A stretch of 64,000 nt of DNA from Photobacterium carnosum (GCF_002849605.1 NZ_NPIB01000001.1:1-64000), one strand, 5' to 3'; positions 33,668-43,729 are shown, counted from the first letter of the stretch. A program made the numbers and translations. The notes: generated by a model not told the origin, from the letters alone.

Positions 33668-33949
33668 TTATAAGTAACCATGTTGGCCTTTCCAGCTTTC
33701 ACTCATTTGTGCTAAAACACACGCAGGAAGTGGACGATGAGCTTTTGCAGGCTGTGAGGCTATTTTTCGATAACCGCTTGCTTGTAGTCTTAAATCAAAA
33801 ACTTGATCAATTGGCTTGCCAGCCCGTGCTAAATCCCAACGGAAGGCGCGCAGTGCTGTATATTCATGTTGTTCAATTTCGCCACCATAAGGATACATTA
33901 GCACTTTAGCATATGCTTGGTTTGCCAATTCGAAGTTCACATTAATCAT
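33668..33949 (-). CDS. Small soluble protein of unknown function
   Basis: This 93-residue protein is not recognised. It has no signal peptide or membrane segment and has a mix of helix and basic stretches; the ending LAQMSESWKGQHGYL is compact and aromatic. The ribosome site AAGGAGAAAC precedes the ATG at 33949, which is strong evidence for translation, and a good terminator follows. It stands alone between the AlsT-like symporter gene and another small gene on the opposite strand. Codon use resembles the neighbours. Probably a Vibrionaceae-specific conserved protein. Confidence 0.65.
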   Translation of the reverse strand: MINVNFELANQAYAKVLMYPYGGEIEQHEYTALRAFRWDLARAGKPIDQVFDLRLQASGYRKIASQPAKAHRPLPACVLAQMSESWKGQHGYL

Positions 33950-34241
33950 GAGTTTCTCCTTAGCACCTATTGGCTATCACTACTGCCAAGGGCTATGTTT
34001 AACGTAAAACGTTACAGTGTCGCATGCAAGCCATTTCGCAAAGATCTTGATGTAAAACGGTATATATAACTAAATTATGTGATACCACACTCAATATTGT
34101 ATGGTTAGCCCTCACTTATTGATTAAAAAAAAATCAATAACAATGAAATTCACTCAATGCTGTCACTTTCTAAAATTTGCTCTTTAAACCCGTTATCAGC
34201 TGCATTACTATGCTAGTTATAACCACTTCAAGGACTACATA

Positions 34242-34607
34242 ATGCAACCAATAAAAGTGCAACCTAACCCACAAATTGCCGTTATTTTTAAGACATGGTC
34301 TACGGAGTGGGCTAAAGAAGCAGAGGCTGGGAAAAAAGATACAGCTAATCAATTTCATACGGTATATAACATTGCTGCCGATTTATTCGATAAAGGTGGT
34401 GACATCGATATTTCAGTTATTTCTGCGTTATTTAATGACTGTAAACAAAAAACAGAAATGGCAGAACAACTGGTTAAAAAAATACAAATCAGTTTAAAAG
34501 ACGATGATGAACGCGCACAACAATTAATCAAAAAAGTAAATACAGCAGCACAAGATGCTGCATTTGCAATGAATTACCTGGGCAAATTGTTATTACAATC
34601 AGCCTAA
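34242..34607 (+). CDS. Small acidic helical protein of unknown function
   Basis: The 121-residue soluble protein is almost all helix and charged (WSTEWAKEAEAGKKDTA, CKQKTEMAEQLVKKIQ, KDDDERAQQLIKKV), with no signal peptide or membrane span. I do not recognise it. The ribosome site AAGGACTAC precedes the ATG, and a hairpin terminator follows 14 bp downstream, so it appears to be a real single gene. Nothing in the context hints at a role. Confidence 0.6.
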   Translation: MQPIKVQPNPQIAVIFKTWSTEWAKEAEAGKKDTANQFHTVYNIAADLFDKGGDIDISVISALFNDCKQKTEMAEQLVKKIQISLKDDDERAQQLIKKVNTAAQDAAFAMNYLGKLLLQSA

Positions 34608-34620
34608 TTAAATGAAAAAA

Positions 34621-34653
34621 GCAGTGCTTCACACGATGCACTGCCTCTCTTTT
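34621..34653 (+). terminator. Terminator of the 121-residue gene
   Basis: GCAGTGC/GCACTGC stem with 10-base loop followed by CTCTCTTTTT. Confidence 0.75.
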
Positions 34654-34783
34654 TCATTAATGACCTTTTGTAACAACGCATTACTTGTATTGCACAATTT
34701 ATTATATTTCATGACTTATCTAGTTTTACTTCTCAACTGATTTTTGTCGTATCTGCATATTTTACTATTAACAAGCCGCCATA

Positions 34784-36718
34784 ATGAAAATAACAACGTT
34801 AACGACTATGTTTAGCCGCTGGTTTTCCAATGCTGCAGACATCCCCGATTCTATTCGTATAACTGTTCCAATGTTAGTTAGCCTAGGTGTATTTTATAGC
34901 TTGGGTTTTACTAGTGCCGGGATCTCTGGCCTAATTACAGCATGGTTACTCGGGGTCCAAGCGCGAAATCTACCCTATTTAAAACGATTACAAATACTGT
35001 CTATTTCAATACTAATCACCGTTATTGCAACCTATTTAGCTTTTTTAGTCTTTAGTGATATGTGGCTAAGTGCGATTACATTATGCTCAATTGCTATCCT
35101 TTATGGCTTAATGTCTAACCAACGCCCTCACATTCGTCTATTTGGTTATAACTTTGGCTTTATCTACATTATGGCGATTCACTTTGCCTCAGTCGGCGAT
35201 AGTTTAAGTATTGTTCTTATGGCTAATGTCTTTGCTGGCTTTTGTGTAACGCTCTCATCTTTAATGCTATGGCCTTTTTTTAAAGGACGTATATTGCATC
35301 AACACACAGTGACTGTGCACAACGCATTGGCTGATTGGCTTAATGAATTACGTTTATCTAATAATGAGGCACAGCTAGCGGCAAAACGACAGTTCTTTTA
35401 TCTAAGTGCCCACAATTTAGCGTATTATAGTAATTCTGTTTCATCGTCTAAACGCGCCCTACAAATAAAAATAGAACTACAACGTTTATTAGAAATGTCT
35501 GAATATATTATTTGTTTAGAGCGAGTACTCAGCTTTGATATTCATACAACAACACGCATTAAACTGTTTGAGTGGATAGAAAAAGCCTCCGAGCAATTAA
35601 AAAACAAACAACAAATCACAGCAACATTTGCAACGAATGAATACACAAATACAATATATATTATTGATATAATAGAAAAATTCAAACGCTGCTATAACTT
35701 TGATACTTTTGCATCACCCGATAACAGTAAAAATATCTATTTATTTACTAATGACAGTGAAGCATTTATCAGTGATTTTCGTCTTGCTCTCAAATTTAAT
35801 TCTAAAGAATGGCGCCATGCTGGTAAAATTGCGGTTACATTAGCGGTAACTCAATTTTTAACTGAATTTTACCACCTCCCACAAGGCTATTGGATTTCAC
35901 TAACAGCATTTATTGTATTACTAACATCATCAATGGCAGTCACTAACCACCGAATTTGGAGCCGTTTTTCTGGTACCTCTTTAGGGGGGATTTATTGCTT
36001 TATCTGCTTATATTTTGTGCCACCACAATACCTTCTGTTACTAACCAGTATTTCCGTCTTCTTTTCTTTTACGTCATACCACAAGGAACGTTACGACATC
36101 CATGTGTTTTGGCTAACATCAATGATTGTATTCGCGATTAGCTTGTTATCCCCAGATAATACTTATGTGTCTTTTTATCGTATTATCGATACCTTATTTG
36201 GGGTAACTATCGCATTTTCAGTGAACTATTTCATTGCACCAAGTTGGACAATGACATGGTTAGATCGTCATACTGCCAGCATGATAAATTCCCAAATCTT
36301 ATATGTTGCAGTGCTAAACAAACCGCAATGGGAACAAAAAATTAACTTATACCAAAGCCAGCAACGTTATTATTCATTAAATGGCGAAGTGATGAATTTA
36401 CTTAAAGAACCTAATTTAAGTCCTCGTACATCGAAAGACTGGCTAAGCTTATTAGTATTAATTCAACGTTTAAATGATGCATTATTATTAGCGACAAAAT
36501 TAGGTATTCAATCAGATAAACCACAATCTACAGATCGTTGGGTCAACCAATTACAATGGATCAAACAAACATTTCCTGATCGTTGTAAACATGGAGAGAT
36601 GCCGCCGTTTTATACAGAAACAGCACCGATCCCTAAAGATATGTTATGTGCACTAATCGAAAAAGACATTCAACAACTTACCGCATGGATGCTATATCAG
36701 CGGGCTTTTGTTGTATAG
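34784..36718 (+). CDS. FUSC-family inner-membrane protein (YccS/AaeB-like, two FUSC halves)
   Basis: The 644-residue protein has two sets of about six hydrophobic segments: residues 25-165 (VPMLVSLGVFYSLGFTS...) and about 350-480 (GKIAVTLAVTQFLTEFYHLP, QGYWISLTAFIVLL, RFSGTSLGGIYCF). A large cytoplasmic domain separates them. The doubled FUSC layout matches YccS and the AaeB efflux protein, which exports p-hydroxybenzoate-type acids. The second half carries the family's better-kept motif (WISLTAFIVL..SS). It differs from the shorter FUSC protein at 9207. ATG at 34784 has a weak ribosome site. Substrate unknown. Confidence 0.8.
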   Translation: MKITTLTTMFSRWFSNAADIPDSIRITVPMLVSLGVFYSLGFTSAGISGLITAWLLGVQARNLPYLKRLQILSISILITVIATYLAFLVFSDMWLSAITLCSIAILYGLMSNQRPHIRLFGYNFGFIYIMAIHFASVGDSLSIVLMANVFAGFCVTLSSLMLWPFFKGRILHQHTVTVHNALADWLNELRLSNNEAQLAAKRQFFYLSAHNLAYYSNSVSSSKRALQIKIELQRLLEMSEYIICLERVLSFDIHTTTRIKLFEWIEKASEQLKNKQQITATFATNEYTNTIYIIDIIEKFKRCYNFDTFASPDNSKNIYLFTNDSEAFISDFRLALKFNSKEWRHAGKIAVTLAVTQFLTEFYHLPQGYWISLTAFIVLLTSSMAVTNHRIWSRFSGTSLGGIYCFICLYFVPPQYLLLLTSISVFFSFTSYHKERYDIHVFWLTSMIVFAISLLSPDNTYVSFYRIIDTLFGVTIAFSVNYFIAPSWTMTWLDRHTASMINSQILYVAVLNKPQWEQKINLYQSQQRYYSLNGEVMNLLKEPNLSPRTSKDWLSLLVLIQRLNDALLLATKLGIQSDKPQSTDRWVNQLQWIKQTFPDRCKHGEMPPFYTETAPIPKDMLCALIEKDIQQLTAWMLYQRAFVV

Positions 36719-36747
36719 CAAACGTAATATTTAGTTATTAATAAAGA

Positions 36748-36778
36748 AAAACCGCGCATCATTCAGATACGCGGTTTT
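36748..36778. terminator. Bidirectional terminator between the large FUSC gene and the SslE-like gene
   Basis: AAAACCGCG/CGCGGTTTT stem, loop of about 13 bases, with A/T runs on both sides; convergent genes. Confidence 0.85.
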
Positions 36779-36806
36779 ATTTTTTCGATGTATATATTGA
36801 CGTTAT

Positions 36807-39800
36807 TTAATTCATTTGACGTACTGTCACTGAATTAATTTGTAATGGATCATACTTTGGTGCATCAAGCTTTAATGCTTTAACTGCAGCACGTCCGGCA
36901 GGTGTAATGCCCCCTTCATAAGAAGGTTCTGTCGCACCAGGGATCATATAAGCTTTAGAGCCTGGTGACCAAGCATTAAAGAAGCCACTTAAATCAACTT
37001 GTGCTGCATAAGATGCACATACCATTAGTTGATCACCTTTACTCAAACCTTGTGTTGATTGACAAGCATTCGGTATTGGTAATTGCATATTGTCTTCTAA
37101 ACCACCACGCGTTAGGCGGTGCATTAATTTAAATAAATTCCAGCCCTTCATGCCATCAACATCAGTAACGTAATAACTAGGTAACTTTCCAGTAATAACG
37201 TTAGTAATATCAAACTCAGCTTCAGCCCACTCTTTTAATTGAGCAAACATCACTAATCGTTCGCCATTACCACCAGCTGCCCAAGCATAGTCTAATTTAG
37301 CAAAATCAGGTGCCATACGAATATCTTGTTCAACACGCACCATTTTACCAAGATGTTTATCTTGCATATAAAGTGCAAGAATATTGTTAGTTACCTCAGT
37401 TGAACCTTCAACACTAAATGGTGCTTCAGCTGCGTTATGACCAACCTCGTGCCATAACAACCAACTGTTTAGCGGTGACATTTTTATATCACTACTTTTA
37501 GTATCAAAGCTGATATTCATAACCGGATAACCAGAGTGTGCCGCACCAATAGAGATAGCGACATCATTAACTACATGATGCTTATTATTTGGCAGTGTCG
37601 TGTCCGTTACTTTACGATGATGCCCCGTACCTTCACCCTTCACTTCATCACGCGCATAAAAATCATTTAAATCTTCGGCAAAAACATCTAACTCTTGTGC
37701 GAATTGCTGTGGACTACCACCATAATTACTCGCTTGTAGATTTTTTGAGGCCGCAGTATAAATAAAGCTATTCGATTCAATTTCACCAATTGGAGCCACT
37801 GAATCTTGAGGGTTTACCCAAGCATTATCTTTATACCATGGTGCAGCAACGGTTCCATCTAGATTAACCGTTACATTCCCTATTTCATTACCTGATACAT
37901 AAATCAAACCACCGTACGGCGCGGTAAACGCTTTCGAACCACCAGCAGGTAATGTGAATGACTTAGAAACACGCGGTGGACGCTGTAAACCCAACTCATG
38001 CTTTTCACGTCCAGTTAGATCGTCAGCCAAAGCGACGGTCACCGTTACTGGATTACTATTTCCTTGTACTGTAATAGTAAATGGCTGATATGCCACAGCC
38101 CATTGACCTGTTGATTGACGATTACCCGCGTACCATGCAACGGTATGACTTGATAAATCAACATCCACATTGGCTGACGATGAACCTTTGGCTTCACCCG
38201 GATATTGACGAATATCCGCTTTAATGTCTAAATCAAAATATGAACGACCCAACATTAAACGCGTTAACGGTTTTTCCATATAATTAAGTGGATAGCTTGG
38301 GTTCATCCAACCTTGATATTCTGCATTTACGTCGCTATTCGCACCATAAACCATATTGTTATCAACAAGGCTTTGACCTAACTCTGCACTACAGGCTGTT
38401 TGACTTGGCGCATTATCACCATAACAATTTAGGAATTCAGTAAAACGCTCAAAACCTAATTCATCATTATTAACACCAGACTCATAACGGTAATCAAGAT
38501 CATTCCACAGCCATACCGTCATATTTTGGTAAATACGATTTAGATCAACACTGTTTAAACGCTCACCTTTATGGCCTTTAGTGCGGAAATACAATTCATG
38601 CTGATATAAACGTTCGATATTAGTACCAAGATCGGCTGCTTTCACCATTGCTTTCGCAGTCGCTTCATTGAGATCTAATTCTTGGTAACGCGGTGTATAC
38701 ATGCCACCATCAGTCGCAATACCCGTTCCAGGTCGGTATTCTAAGCAGTTAACCTCATAGTGGTAATCGCTAAGCTGGCATTCTTGATAACCAAACTCAT
38801 CCAATAGCTGCTGTTTTGCAATATTAATTTGTTCTGGCGTTTTATTAAATGTATCAATAAATGCAACAACAGTTTCGTTTTTACCTTCATCGTTAGTAAT
38901 GACTTTCTTCGCAACTTCTAATTTGGGTTTATCATCAGGTTTATTATTGGTAATAAAATCCCAATTCACAGAACCATCTGCATTTATCGTATAAGGCAAG
39001 GCAGGTTTATTATCCTCACCCTGTATAGCCGCATAACGTTCAATGACCCAAAAACCATGTTCACGTTGTGCACGAACACGATTAGGATAACCATAACTAG
39101 GGCCACTAGTAACCACTGAATGGCCATTTAATGCTAAACCCGCACCATCTAATAAACGAGCAAACTCATCTTTAGGTTGAGAAGTAATACTTTCCATAAT
39201 AAGTATATTGCCACCACGCTCAACATAGCTGAGTAAGCCAGAGACATCCTGCTCTGTCAGTTTCGGCTTACTAATATCAGCAACAGTCGGAATAGTATAA
39301 CCACTTGTAATAGTATTAAATTCATATCCATTAAGAATCACTAATGGCATTGTTTCCGGATCAATCGAACTAAAATCAGTCACTTGTTCAACATTTAACT
39401 TAAAGCGTTTATCTGCTTTAAATTCTGCGGAGCGACCAACCTTTTGCCCTGCTTGACGGAAATAAACATGTGATATATTGGTTCCAACAGTAATAGGATC
39501 CGCAGAATGACTATAACTCTCGCCTAATAAGTAACGGAACGTATTAGTAAAGAAGTTACCCATATCTGGGCTATCCATTGAATCAGCACCGCGCTGACTA
39601 CACACACCATTCTTATCAACACTGCCGTTCCAACTGTAGCTATCAGGGCAGACCAAAATACTATTATAGCGGTTATGACCCACCATCATAACTTTACCGA
39701 TTCCTAACTCACCAATACTGATAAAAGGTAAGTTAAACGTTGCAGTCTCTGCTCCAATATTTTCTGGAACAACTTTTGATGGCGCTTCGGTGATATACGC

Positions 39801-41348
39801 TAGGCTTTTTTCATCCCATGCTTTTTTATCACCAAACTTGATCCAATAGTTATTATCATTACGCGCCATTAAAATAGGAAAAGCACGATTAGATATATTG
39901 ATCGAACTTTGACCTCGAGCACCACCAGAACTGCCATAAAACCATGTTGAATCAGTAAACACGTGGAATTTATTAACGGGTTTCCAGCCAGCTGTAATCG
40001 CCTCAGCCCCTGCACCCCAAAGCTTATTAATATCCGCTTGGATATTTTTATCTGTTACTGTTGCAGTGCGCGGAAATGACAAGGGTGAGAAAGCCACATT
40101 TGCCTTACAAGTATCACCACAAATTGCGCTATCAATCTGTTGTGCTAAACCTGACTCAAATTGCTTATCAAATTCACCAGCAACAGGTTTTAACTCACCA
40201 GTACCATCATTCAATTTTACTGACTCAGACAACTCGATATTTAACGCTTCATTAATCACATTAGGGTATTGAGCAAATACGTTATGAACACGCTCAGAAA
40301 TCTGAATATGATCAGTAGCGTCAGAATAGCGCTGTAATAAACGAACAATATTACGTCCAGCATGCCCTTCAGCTAGATCTGTCACCGTAAATTGGGTTTT
40401 ATTGGCTTTAAGCTCACCTAGCTCAAAGGTATCAATACCAAAGGCAACACTTTCACCCCAGCTAAAACTAAATTTACCTTCAGCATCAGTTTGCCCACGC
40501 CCTGATGGACTGTAATAATCAACGCCGACAATAGGTTGACTATCTAAATCACGTAAAAAGCCTTCCGTTAAAATTACTTTAGTTGGCTGATAACTTAAAT
40601 TTTGCTCAGCATTAGCACTGACAAAACCACTGTTTAAATCATTACTCGTTCCTGGTGACACAACTGGTTGTGATTCAGGTTCATGAGTTGATGGTTTACT
40701 GTCAGTTTCTGTACTTTCGTCAAGTTTATCGCTAATCAACGCATTAAATTCAGCGGTTGGCAGCAATATATCATCAGTATTATAGAAAAGATTAAACCGT
40801 ACTTGGTCAATATCTGACAATTTAAAATCAATCACTTTACCGCTTACAACAGCCATTTTATTCAATAATGCTTGTGTGTTAGCAATTGCATTTTGACGTT
40901 GGGCATCATTAGCAAAAGCAGCAAAGCGATCTGATTCAGCAAGTGTCAGTAATTTAGTCTTTTCTTTAGAACCGGACTTAGTTGTTTGCAATTGAACTGC
41001 GCTAAATGTAGCTAATTCGATATTATCAAATGAACATTTAATCGTATCGTTATGCTCGATGATAAAATCAGTAGCGGGTGAATCATTACAAATGACACTC
41101 GTACCAAAATTCATATCACCATTAAGTGAAAACACACCTGTTGCAGACAGAACAACATCAGGATCTTCTGGGTCAACTACTGGAGGTAAAATATCTGGTT
41201 TATCTGGATCAACAGGTGGGATAATCTCAGGTGTTTCAGGATCAACGACAGGTGGTGGAGGAATAGGATCACTTGAATCACTACCGCCATTACACCCCAT
41301 CAAAAGAGCCGATGATATAGCCAACACAATCAATTTTTTATTTACCAC
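36807..41348 (-). CDS. SslE/AcfD-like secreted lipoprotein, M60-family zinc metalloprotease
   Basis: The 1513-residue protein is a homologue of SslE (YghJ) of E. coli and AcfD of V. cholerae, large surface-associated mucin-degrading lipoproteins exported by type II secretion. A lipoprotein signal with lipobox LLMGC puts the lipid on Cys19, and then a proline/aspartate-rich spacer (about 25-65, with repeats of PVDPDKPD-type units) follows. The peptidase core has HEVGH (near residue 1298) and a downstream Glu in FSVEGSTEVTNN, fitting HEXXH(8-28)E of M60. It is flanked by a shared terminator and an unrelated gene. No type II genes are in the window. Roles in mucus or gut colonisation are known for relatives; here inferred. 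Confidence 0.88.
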   Translation of the reverse strand: MVNKKLIVLAISSALLMGCNGGSDSSDPIPPPPVVDPETPEIIPPVDPDKPDILPPVVDPEDPDVVLSATGVFSLNGDMNFGTSVICNDSPATDFIIEHNDTIKCSFDNIELATFSAVQLQTTKSGSKEKTKLLTLAESDRFAAFANDAQRQNAIANTQALLNKMAVVSGKVIDFKLSDIDQVRFNLFYNTDDILLPTAEFNALISDKLDESTETDSKPSTHEPESQPVVSPGTSNDLNSGFVSANAEQNLSYQPTKVILTEGFLRDLDSQPIVGVDYYSPSGRGQTDAEGKFSFSWGESVAFGIDTFELGELKANKTQFTVTDLAEGHAGRNIVRLLQRYSDATDHIQISERVHNVFAQYPNVINEALNIELSESVKLNDGTGELKPVAGEFDKQFESGLAQQIDSAICGDTCKANVAFSPLSFPRTATVTDKNIQADINKLWGAGAEAITAGWKPVNKFHVFTDSTWFYGSSGGARGQSSINISNRAFPILMARNDNNYWIKFGDKKAWDEKSLAYITEAPSKVVPENIGAETATFNLPFISIGELGIGKVMMVGHNRYNSILVCPDSYSWNGSVDKNGVCSQRGADSMDSPDMGNFFTNTFRYLLGESYSHSADPITVGTNISHVYFRQAGQKVGRSAEFKADKRFKLNVEQVTDFSSIDPETMPLVILNGYEFNTITSGYTIPTVADISKPKLTEQDVSGLLSYVERGGNILIMESITSQPKDEFARLLDGAGLALNGHSVVTSGPSYGYPNRVRAQREHGFWVIERYAAIQGEDNKPALPYTINADGSVNWDFITNNKPDDKPKLEVAKKVITNDEGKNETVVAFIDTFNKTPEQINIAKQQLLDEFGYQECQLSDYHYEVNCLEYRPGTGIATDGGMYTPRYQELDLNEATAKAMVKAADLGTNIERLYQHELYFRTKGHKGERLNSVDLNRIYQNMTVWLWNDLDYRYESGVNNDELGFERFTEFLNCYGDNAPSQTACSAELGQSLVDNNMVYGANSDVNAEYQGWMNPSYPLNYMEKPLTRLMLGRSYFDLDIKADIRQYPGEAKGSSSANVDVDLSSHTVAWYAGNRQSTGQWAVAYQPFTITVQGNSNPVTVTVALADDLTGREKHELGLQRPPRVSKSFTLPAGGSKAFTAPYGGLIYVSGNEIGNVTVNLDGTVAAPWYKDNAWVNPQDSVAPIGEIESNSFIYTAASKNLQASNYGGSPQQFAQELDVFAEDLNDFYARDEVKGEGTGHHRKVTDTTLPNNKHHVVNDVAISIGAAHSGYPVMNISFDTKSSDIKMSPLNSWLLWHEVGHNAAEAPFSVEGSTEVTNNILALYMQDKHLGKMVRVEQDIRMAPDFAKLDYAWAAGGNGERLVMFAQLKEWAEAEFDITNVITGKLPSYYVTDVDGMKGWNLFKLMHRLTRGGLEDNMQLPIPNACQSTQGLSKGDQLMVCASYAAQVDLSGFFNAWSPGSKAYMIPGATEPSYEGGITPAGRAAVKALKLDAPKYDPLQINSVTVRQMN

Positions 41349-41570
41349 AATACACGTCCAATAAGTTATTTTTATTATAAATATTAGCTGTATATATATA
41401 TTGAGTTATCGCTATAAGCAATAGTCATATGCGGTAAATAAACAAATCTAAAAAAAAGTCCTTACTATTATAACCTGCTGAAAATAAACGTATTATATAG
41501 TTACTCTTTGTAACATATAGATACAATATTTGCATTGCAATAGCTGTGGATTATTATGCCGTAATAAAAA

Positions 41571-42287
41571 TCAAGGATACATACTCACCGTTTTATCTTT
41601 CGTATTAACCGTTAAATAAAAATTATTATCCGATTCATCATATCGATTAAAACTAAATAAGAAACATTGTTGGCAATCAAAAATACGTTGCGAATAATTA
41701 AGCGCTAGATTACTACCACCTTTGCGGTAATATTGACTATCAAGTGCAATCCCAACAGCCACTAATGCTTGCTGACGATTATTAAAATCAGGTGCTTTGC
41801 TTATATCAGTGAGGTAATGACCTGCATTATATTCAATACGGTACATTTTATTATCGTCAGCAATTAAAATATCACGCCACCCATTATGTGATTCATCGGC
41901 CAATAAAATCGGTTGGTAGATATTTACCCATTGTGCTAATTTTTTCTGAGTATGGTTAAACAGATATCCTTGACAACCTGTTTTAGTACAATACTCTTCA
42001 GTTTGCATAAGAATAAAAACTTCATCACTACCGTTATTATTTAAATCTGCATACCCATAAAGATAAGGAAACAAACCATCTTCACTTATCGGTAAAGATT
42101 GATCTGGCTTTAATATATATTTATGTACAATTTCCGCCGCAAATTCGGCACGATCTTTATTATTATCTAAAGACAATGTGTTTTTAGTTCCCGTCAAGGA
42201 ATGATCATTATGAACTCGATCAGCTATCATTACCGCACCAACACATACAACTGCTAACAATACATACAACACTCCATATTTTATCAT
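41571..42287 (-). CDS. Membrane-anchored or secreted protein of unknown function
   Basis: This roughly 238-residue protein starts MIKYGVLYVLLAVVCVGAVM, an N-terminal signal anchor. The outside domain includes YGYADLNNNGSDEVFILMQ, a D-x-N-x-N-G-x-D-E pattern like calcium-binding dockerin or FG-GAP/VCBS loops, and a pair of Cys-containing motifs (EEYCTKTGCQG and FDCQQCF) that may form disulfides. ATG 42287 is used because AAAGG lies eight bases before it; the frame extends to a GTG at 42296. I do not recognise the family. It follows the 149-residue membrane protein gene on the same strand with a terminator between, so it is probably transcribed alone. Confidence 0.6.
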   Translation of the reverse strand: MIKYGVLYVLLAVVCVGAVMIADRVHNDHSLTGTKNTLSLDNNKDRAEFAAEIVHKYILKPDQSLPISEDGLFPYLYGYADLNNNGSDEVFILMQTEEYCTKTGCQGYLFNHTQKKLAQWVNIYQPILLADESHNGWRDILIADDNKMYRIEYNAGHYLTDISKAPDFNNRQQALVAVGIALDSQYYRKGGSNLALNYSQRIFDCQQCFLFSFNRYDESDNNFYLTVNTKDKTVSMYP

Positions 42288-42362
42288 TCCTAACACCTTT
42301 ATTAACTTATTCCTTTTAGTGTACTAACTATGATGTATTTTCGCTGATTCTATTGTAATAAA

Positions 42363-42392
42363 AACCGTTAGTGACAAGATCAACTAACGGTT
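42363..42392 (-). terminator. Terminator after the 149-residue membrane protein gene
   Basis: AACCGTTAGT/ACTAACGGTT stem with 10-base loop; on the minus strand it is followed by TTTTTATT, 6 bp past the stop. Confidence 0.83.
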
Positions 42393-42397
42393 TTTTA

Positions 42398-42847
42398 TTA
42401 TCCATTTAGATTATTTCGTCTTCTCTTTCGAGGTTCATCAATAACCCTTCGATGCCAAATCGAGTAATGCCGTAATCCTGCAGGTCCATGAGCAATAAAG
42501 ACTGAAAGTAATAATACTGTAATATAAATATTGGGTTGTTGCTGTGGAAGCAAAGCAATTGAAGCGAGTAATCCTAATTTAATAAAGGTTAATACGCCCT
42601 TAAGTTGAATTAACCACAACTTTGAACGATAAATTTCTTGTACCATCATTAAGACACCACTGAACATGGCTAATAACCACCAATTGAGCCATAGCGCTTT
42701 ATCAAGATGATAAATAAAACCGCCACTCGATATGGCAACACCTAAGATATGTAATGCGCGAATAGATGTTTTGCTTAAACGTTGAATCCAAAAACGAGTT
42801 TCAGATAATTGATATTGAGGATGTTCAGGCAATGAATGTTTGGTCAT
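42398..42847 (-). CDS. Small integral membrane protein of unknown function
   Basis: The 149-residue protein has four hydrophobic segments (about 30-47, 53-72, 85-100, 108-122) between an N-terminal polar region and an Arg-rich end (DEPRKRRRNNLNG). No family motif was recognised. The clearest local block is ALHILGVAISSGGFIYHLD. The ATG at 42847 has no strong ribosome site. It is 64 bp downstream of yqaB on the same strand and may be co-transcribed with it. Confidence 0.6.
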   Translation of the reverse strand: MTKHSLPEHPQYQLSETRFWIQRLSKTSIRALHILGVAISSGGFIYHLDKALWLNWWLLAMFSGVLMMVQEIYRSKLWLIQLKGVLTFIKLGLLASIALLPQQQPNIYITVLLLSVFIAHGPAGLRHYSIWHRRVIDEPRKRRRNNLNG

Positions 42848-42911
42848 AATGACATCACTAGTAAGTAAAAAAACGCCACCAGCATAACGTATTTATCTAT
42901 ATGGCTAAACC

Positions 42912-43514
42912 TTACTGTTTAAAAGCTCGAAATTCACCAATTATACCATCACGGACTCGGTAACAATCCATACCTGCAGCATGTGCCGCTTGGCAACCTA
43001 ATTCTGTATCTTCAAATACCACACATTGTACTGGTGGTATGCCTAATGCTCGTGCCGCTTCCAAAAAGGTATCAGGTAATGGTTTATGGTGCTGAACATC
43101 ATTTGCAGTAACGACTACATCAAGTAAAGGCAGAATACCTAATGTAGTTAGTATTTCTAAAGCATGGTAACGATAACACCCTGTACCAACAGCAATACGC
43201 TTGTTTATTGCTTTTTGTTGTTTCAATATGGAAAATGTCGCAGGAATAATATCGCCCTTATGGTTGATATCATCAAAATGGCGTAATTTACTCATAACCA
43301 GTAACTGAGGATCTGCATCAATATTATATTTTTTTAATAATGCTATCGCGGTATTAATCGTGGGTGATCCACCCATTGAATAAAACCAATCACATTCAAA
43401 TGGCAATCCAAAATCATGACATGTCTGCTGCCATGCTTTAATATGAGCAGGTATTGAATCAACTAATGTGCCATCCATATCAAATATAATCCCTTGATAC
43501 GCTGATAAATCCAT
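42912..43514 (-). CDS. yqaB: HAD-superfamily sugar-phosphatase, YqaB-like
   Basis: The 200-residue enzyme has the four HAD motifs: FDMDGTLVDS (nucleophile Asp and acid/base Asp), GTGCYRY (motif II-like), KPLPDTFLEAA (motif III Lys) and FEDTELGCQAA (motif IV acidic pair). Length and pattern match E. coli YqaB, a phosphatase active on fructose 1-phosphate and other sugar phosphates and a relative of beta-phosphoglucomutases. The capping helices are small. With fructose genes elsewhere in this window, a role in relieving fructose 1-phosphate build-up is possible, though the two are not linked. ATG at 43514. Confidence 0.88.
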   Translation of the reverse strand: MDLSAYQGIIFDMDGTLVDSIPAHIKAWQQTCHDFGLPFECDWFYSMGGSPTINTAIALLKKYNIDADPQLLVMSKLRHFDDINHKGDIIPATFSILKQQKAINKRIAVGTGCYRYHALEILTTLGILPLLDVVVTANDVQHHKPLPDTFLEAARALGIPPVQCVVFEDTELGCQAAHAAGMDCYRVRDGIIGEFRAFKQ

Positions 43515-43559
43515 TTAATACTCCTGATATACAATATATTTTATTATTATGCCCTATTT

Positions 43560-43729
43560 TTAATAATAGTATTTACGATGAAAAGGCTCTGTATTATTGC
43601 ATACTGCGATTAAGGCTTGAGACCCACCTTGATCAGGGTGTAATTTCATTGACAATTGTCGATGCCTTTTTTTATTTCTACTCTCGAGCAGCTATCGTTA
43701 GTACCAAGTAATTCATCAAATATTGTCAT
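43560..43729 (-). pseudogene. Mini J-domain (DnaJ-like) protein, frameshifted at an A7 run
   Basis: On the minus strand the ATG at 43729 opens MTIFDELLGTNDSCSRVEIK, ending soon after at a TGA. Joined in the -1 frame at a run of seven A residues (near 43664-43671), the sequence continues RHRQLSMKLHPDQGGSQALI to TAA 43560-43562. The HPD motif with following GGS is the mark of a J-domain, which stimulates Hsp70 ATPase. Total would be about 57 residues, helix II plus HPD and part of helix III. Either one base was lost (pseudogene) or the AAAAAAAG sequence is a programmed -1 slip site. A short GAG precedes the ATG. Confidence 0.6.
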
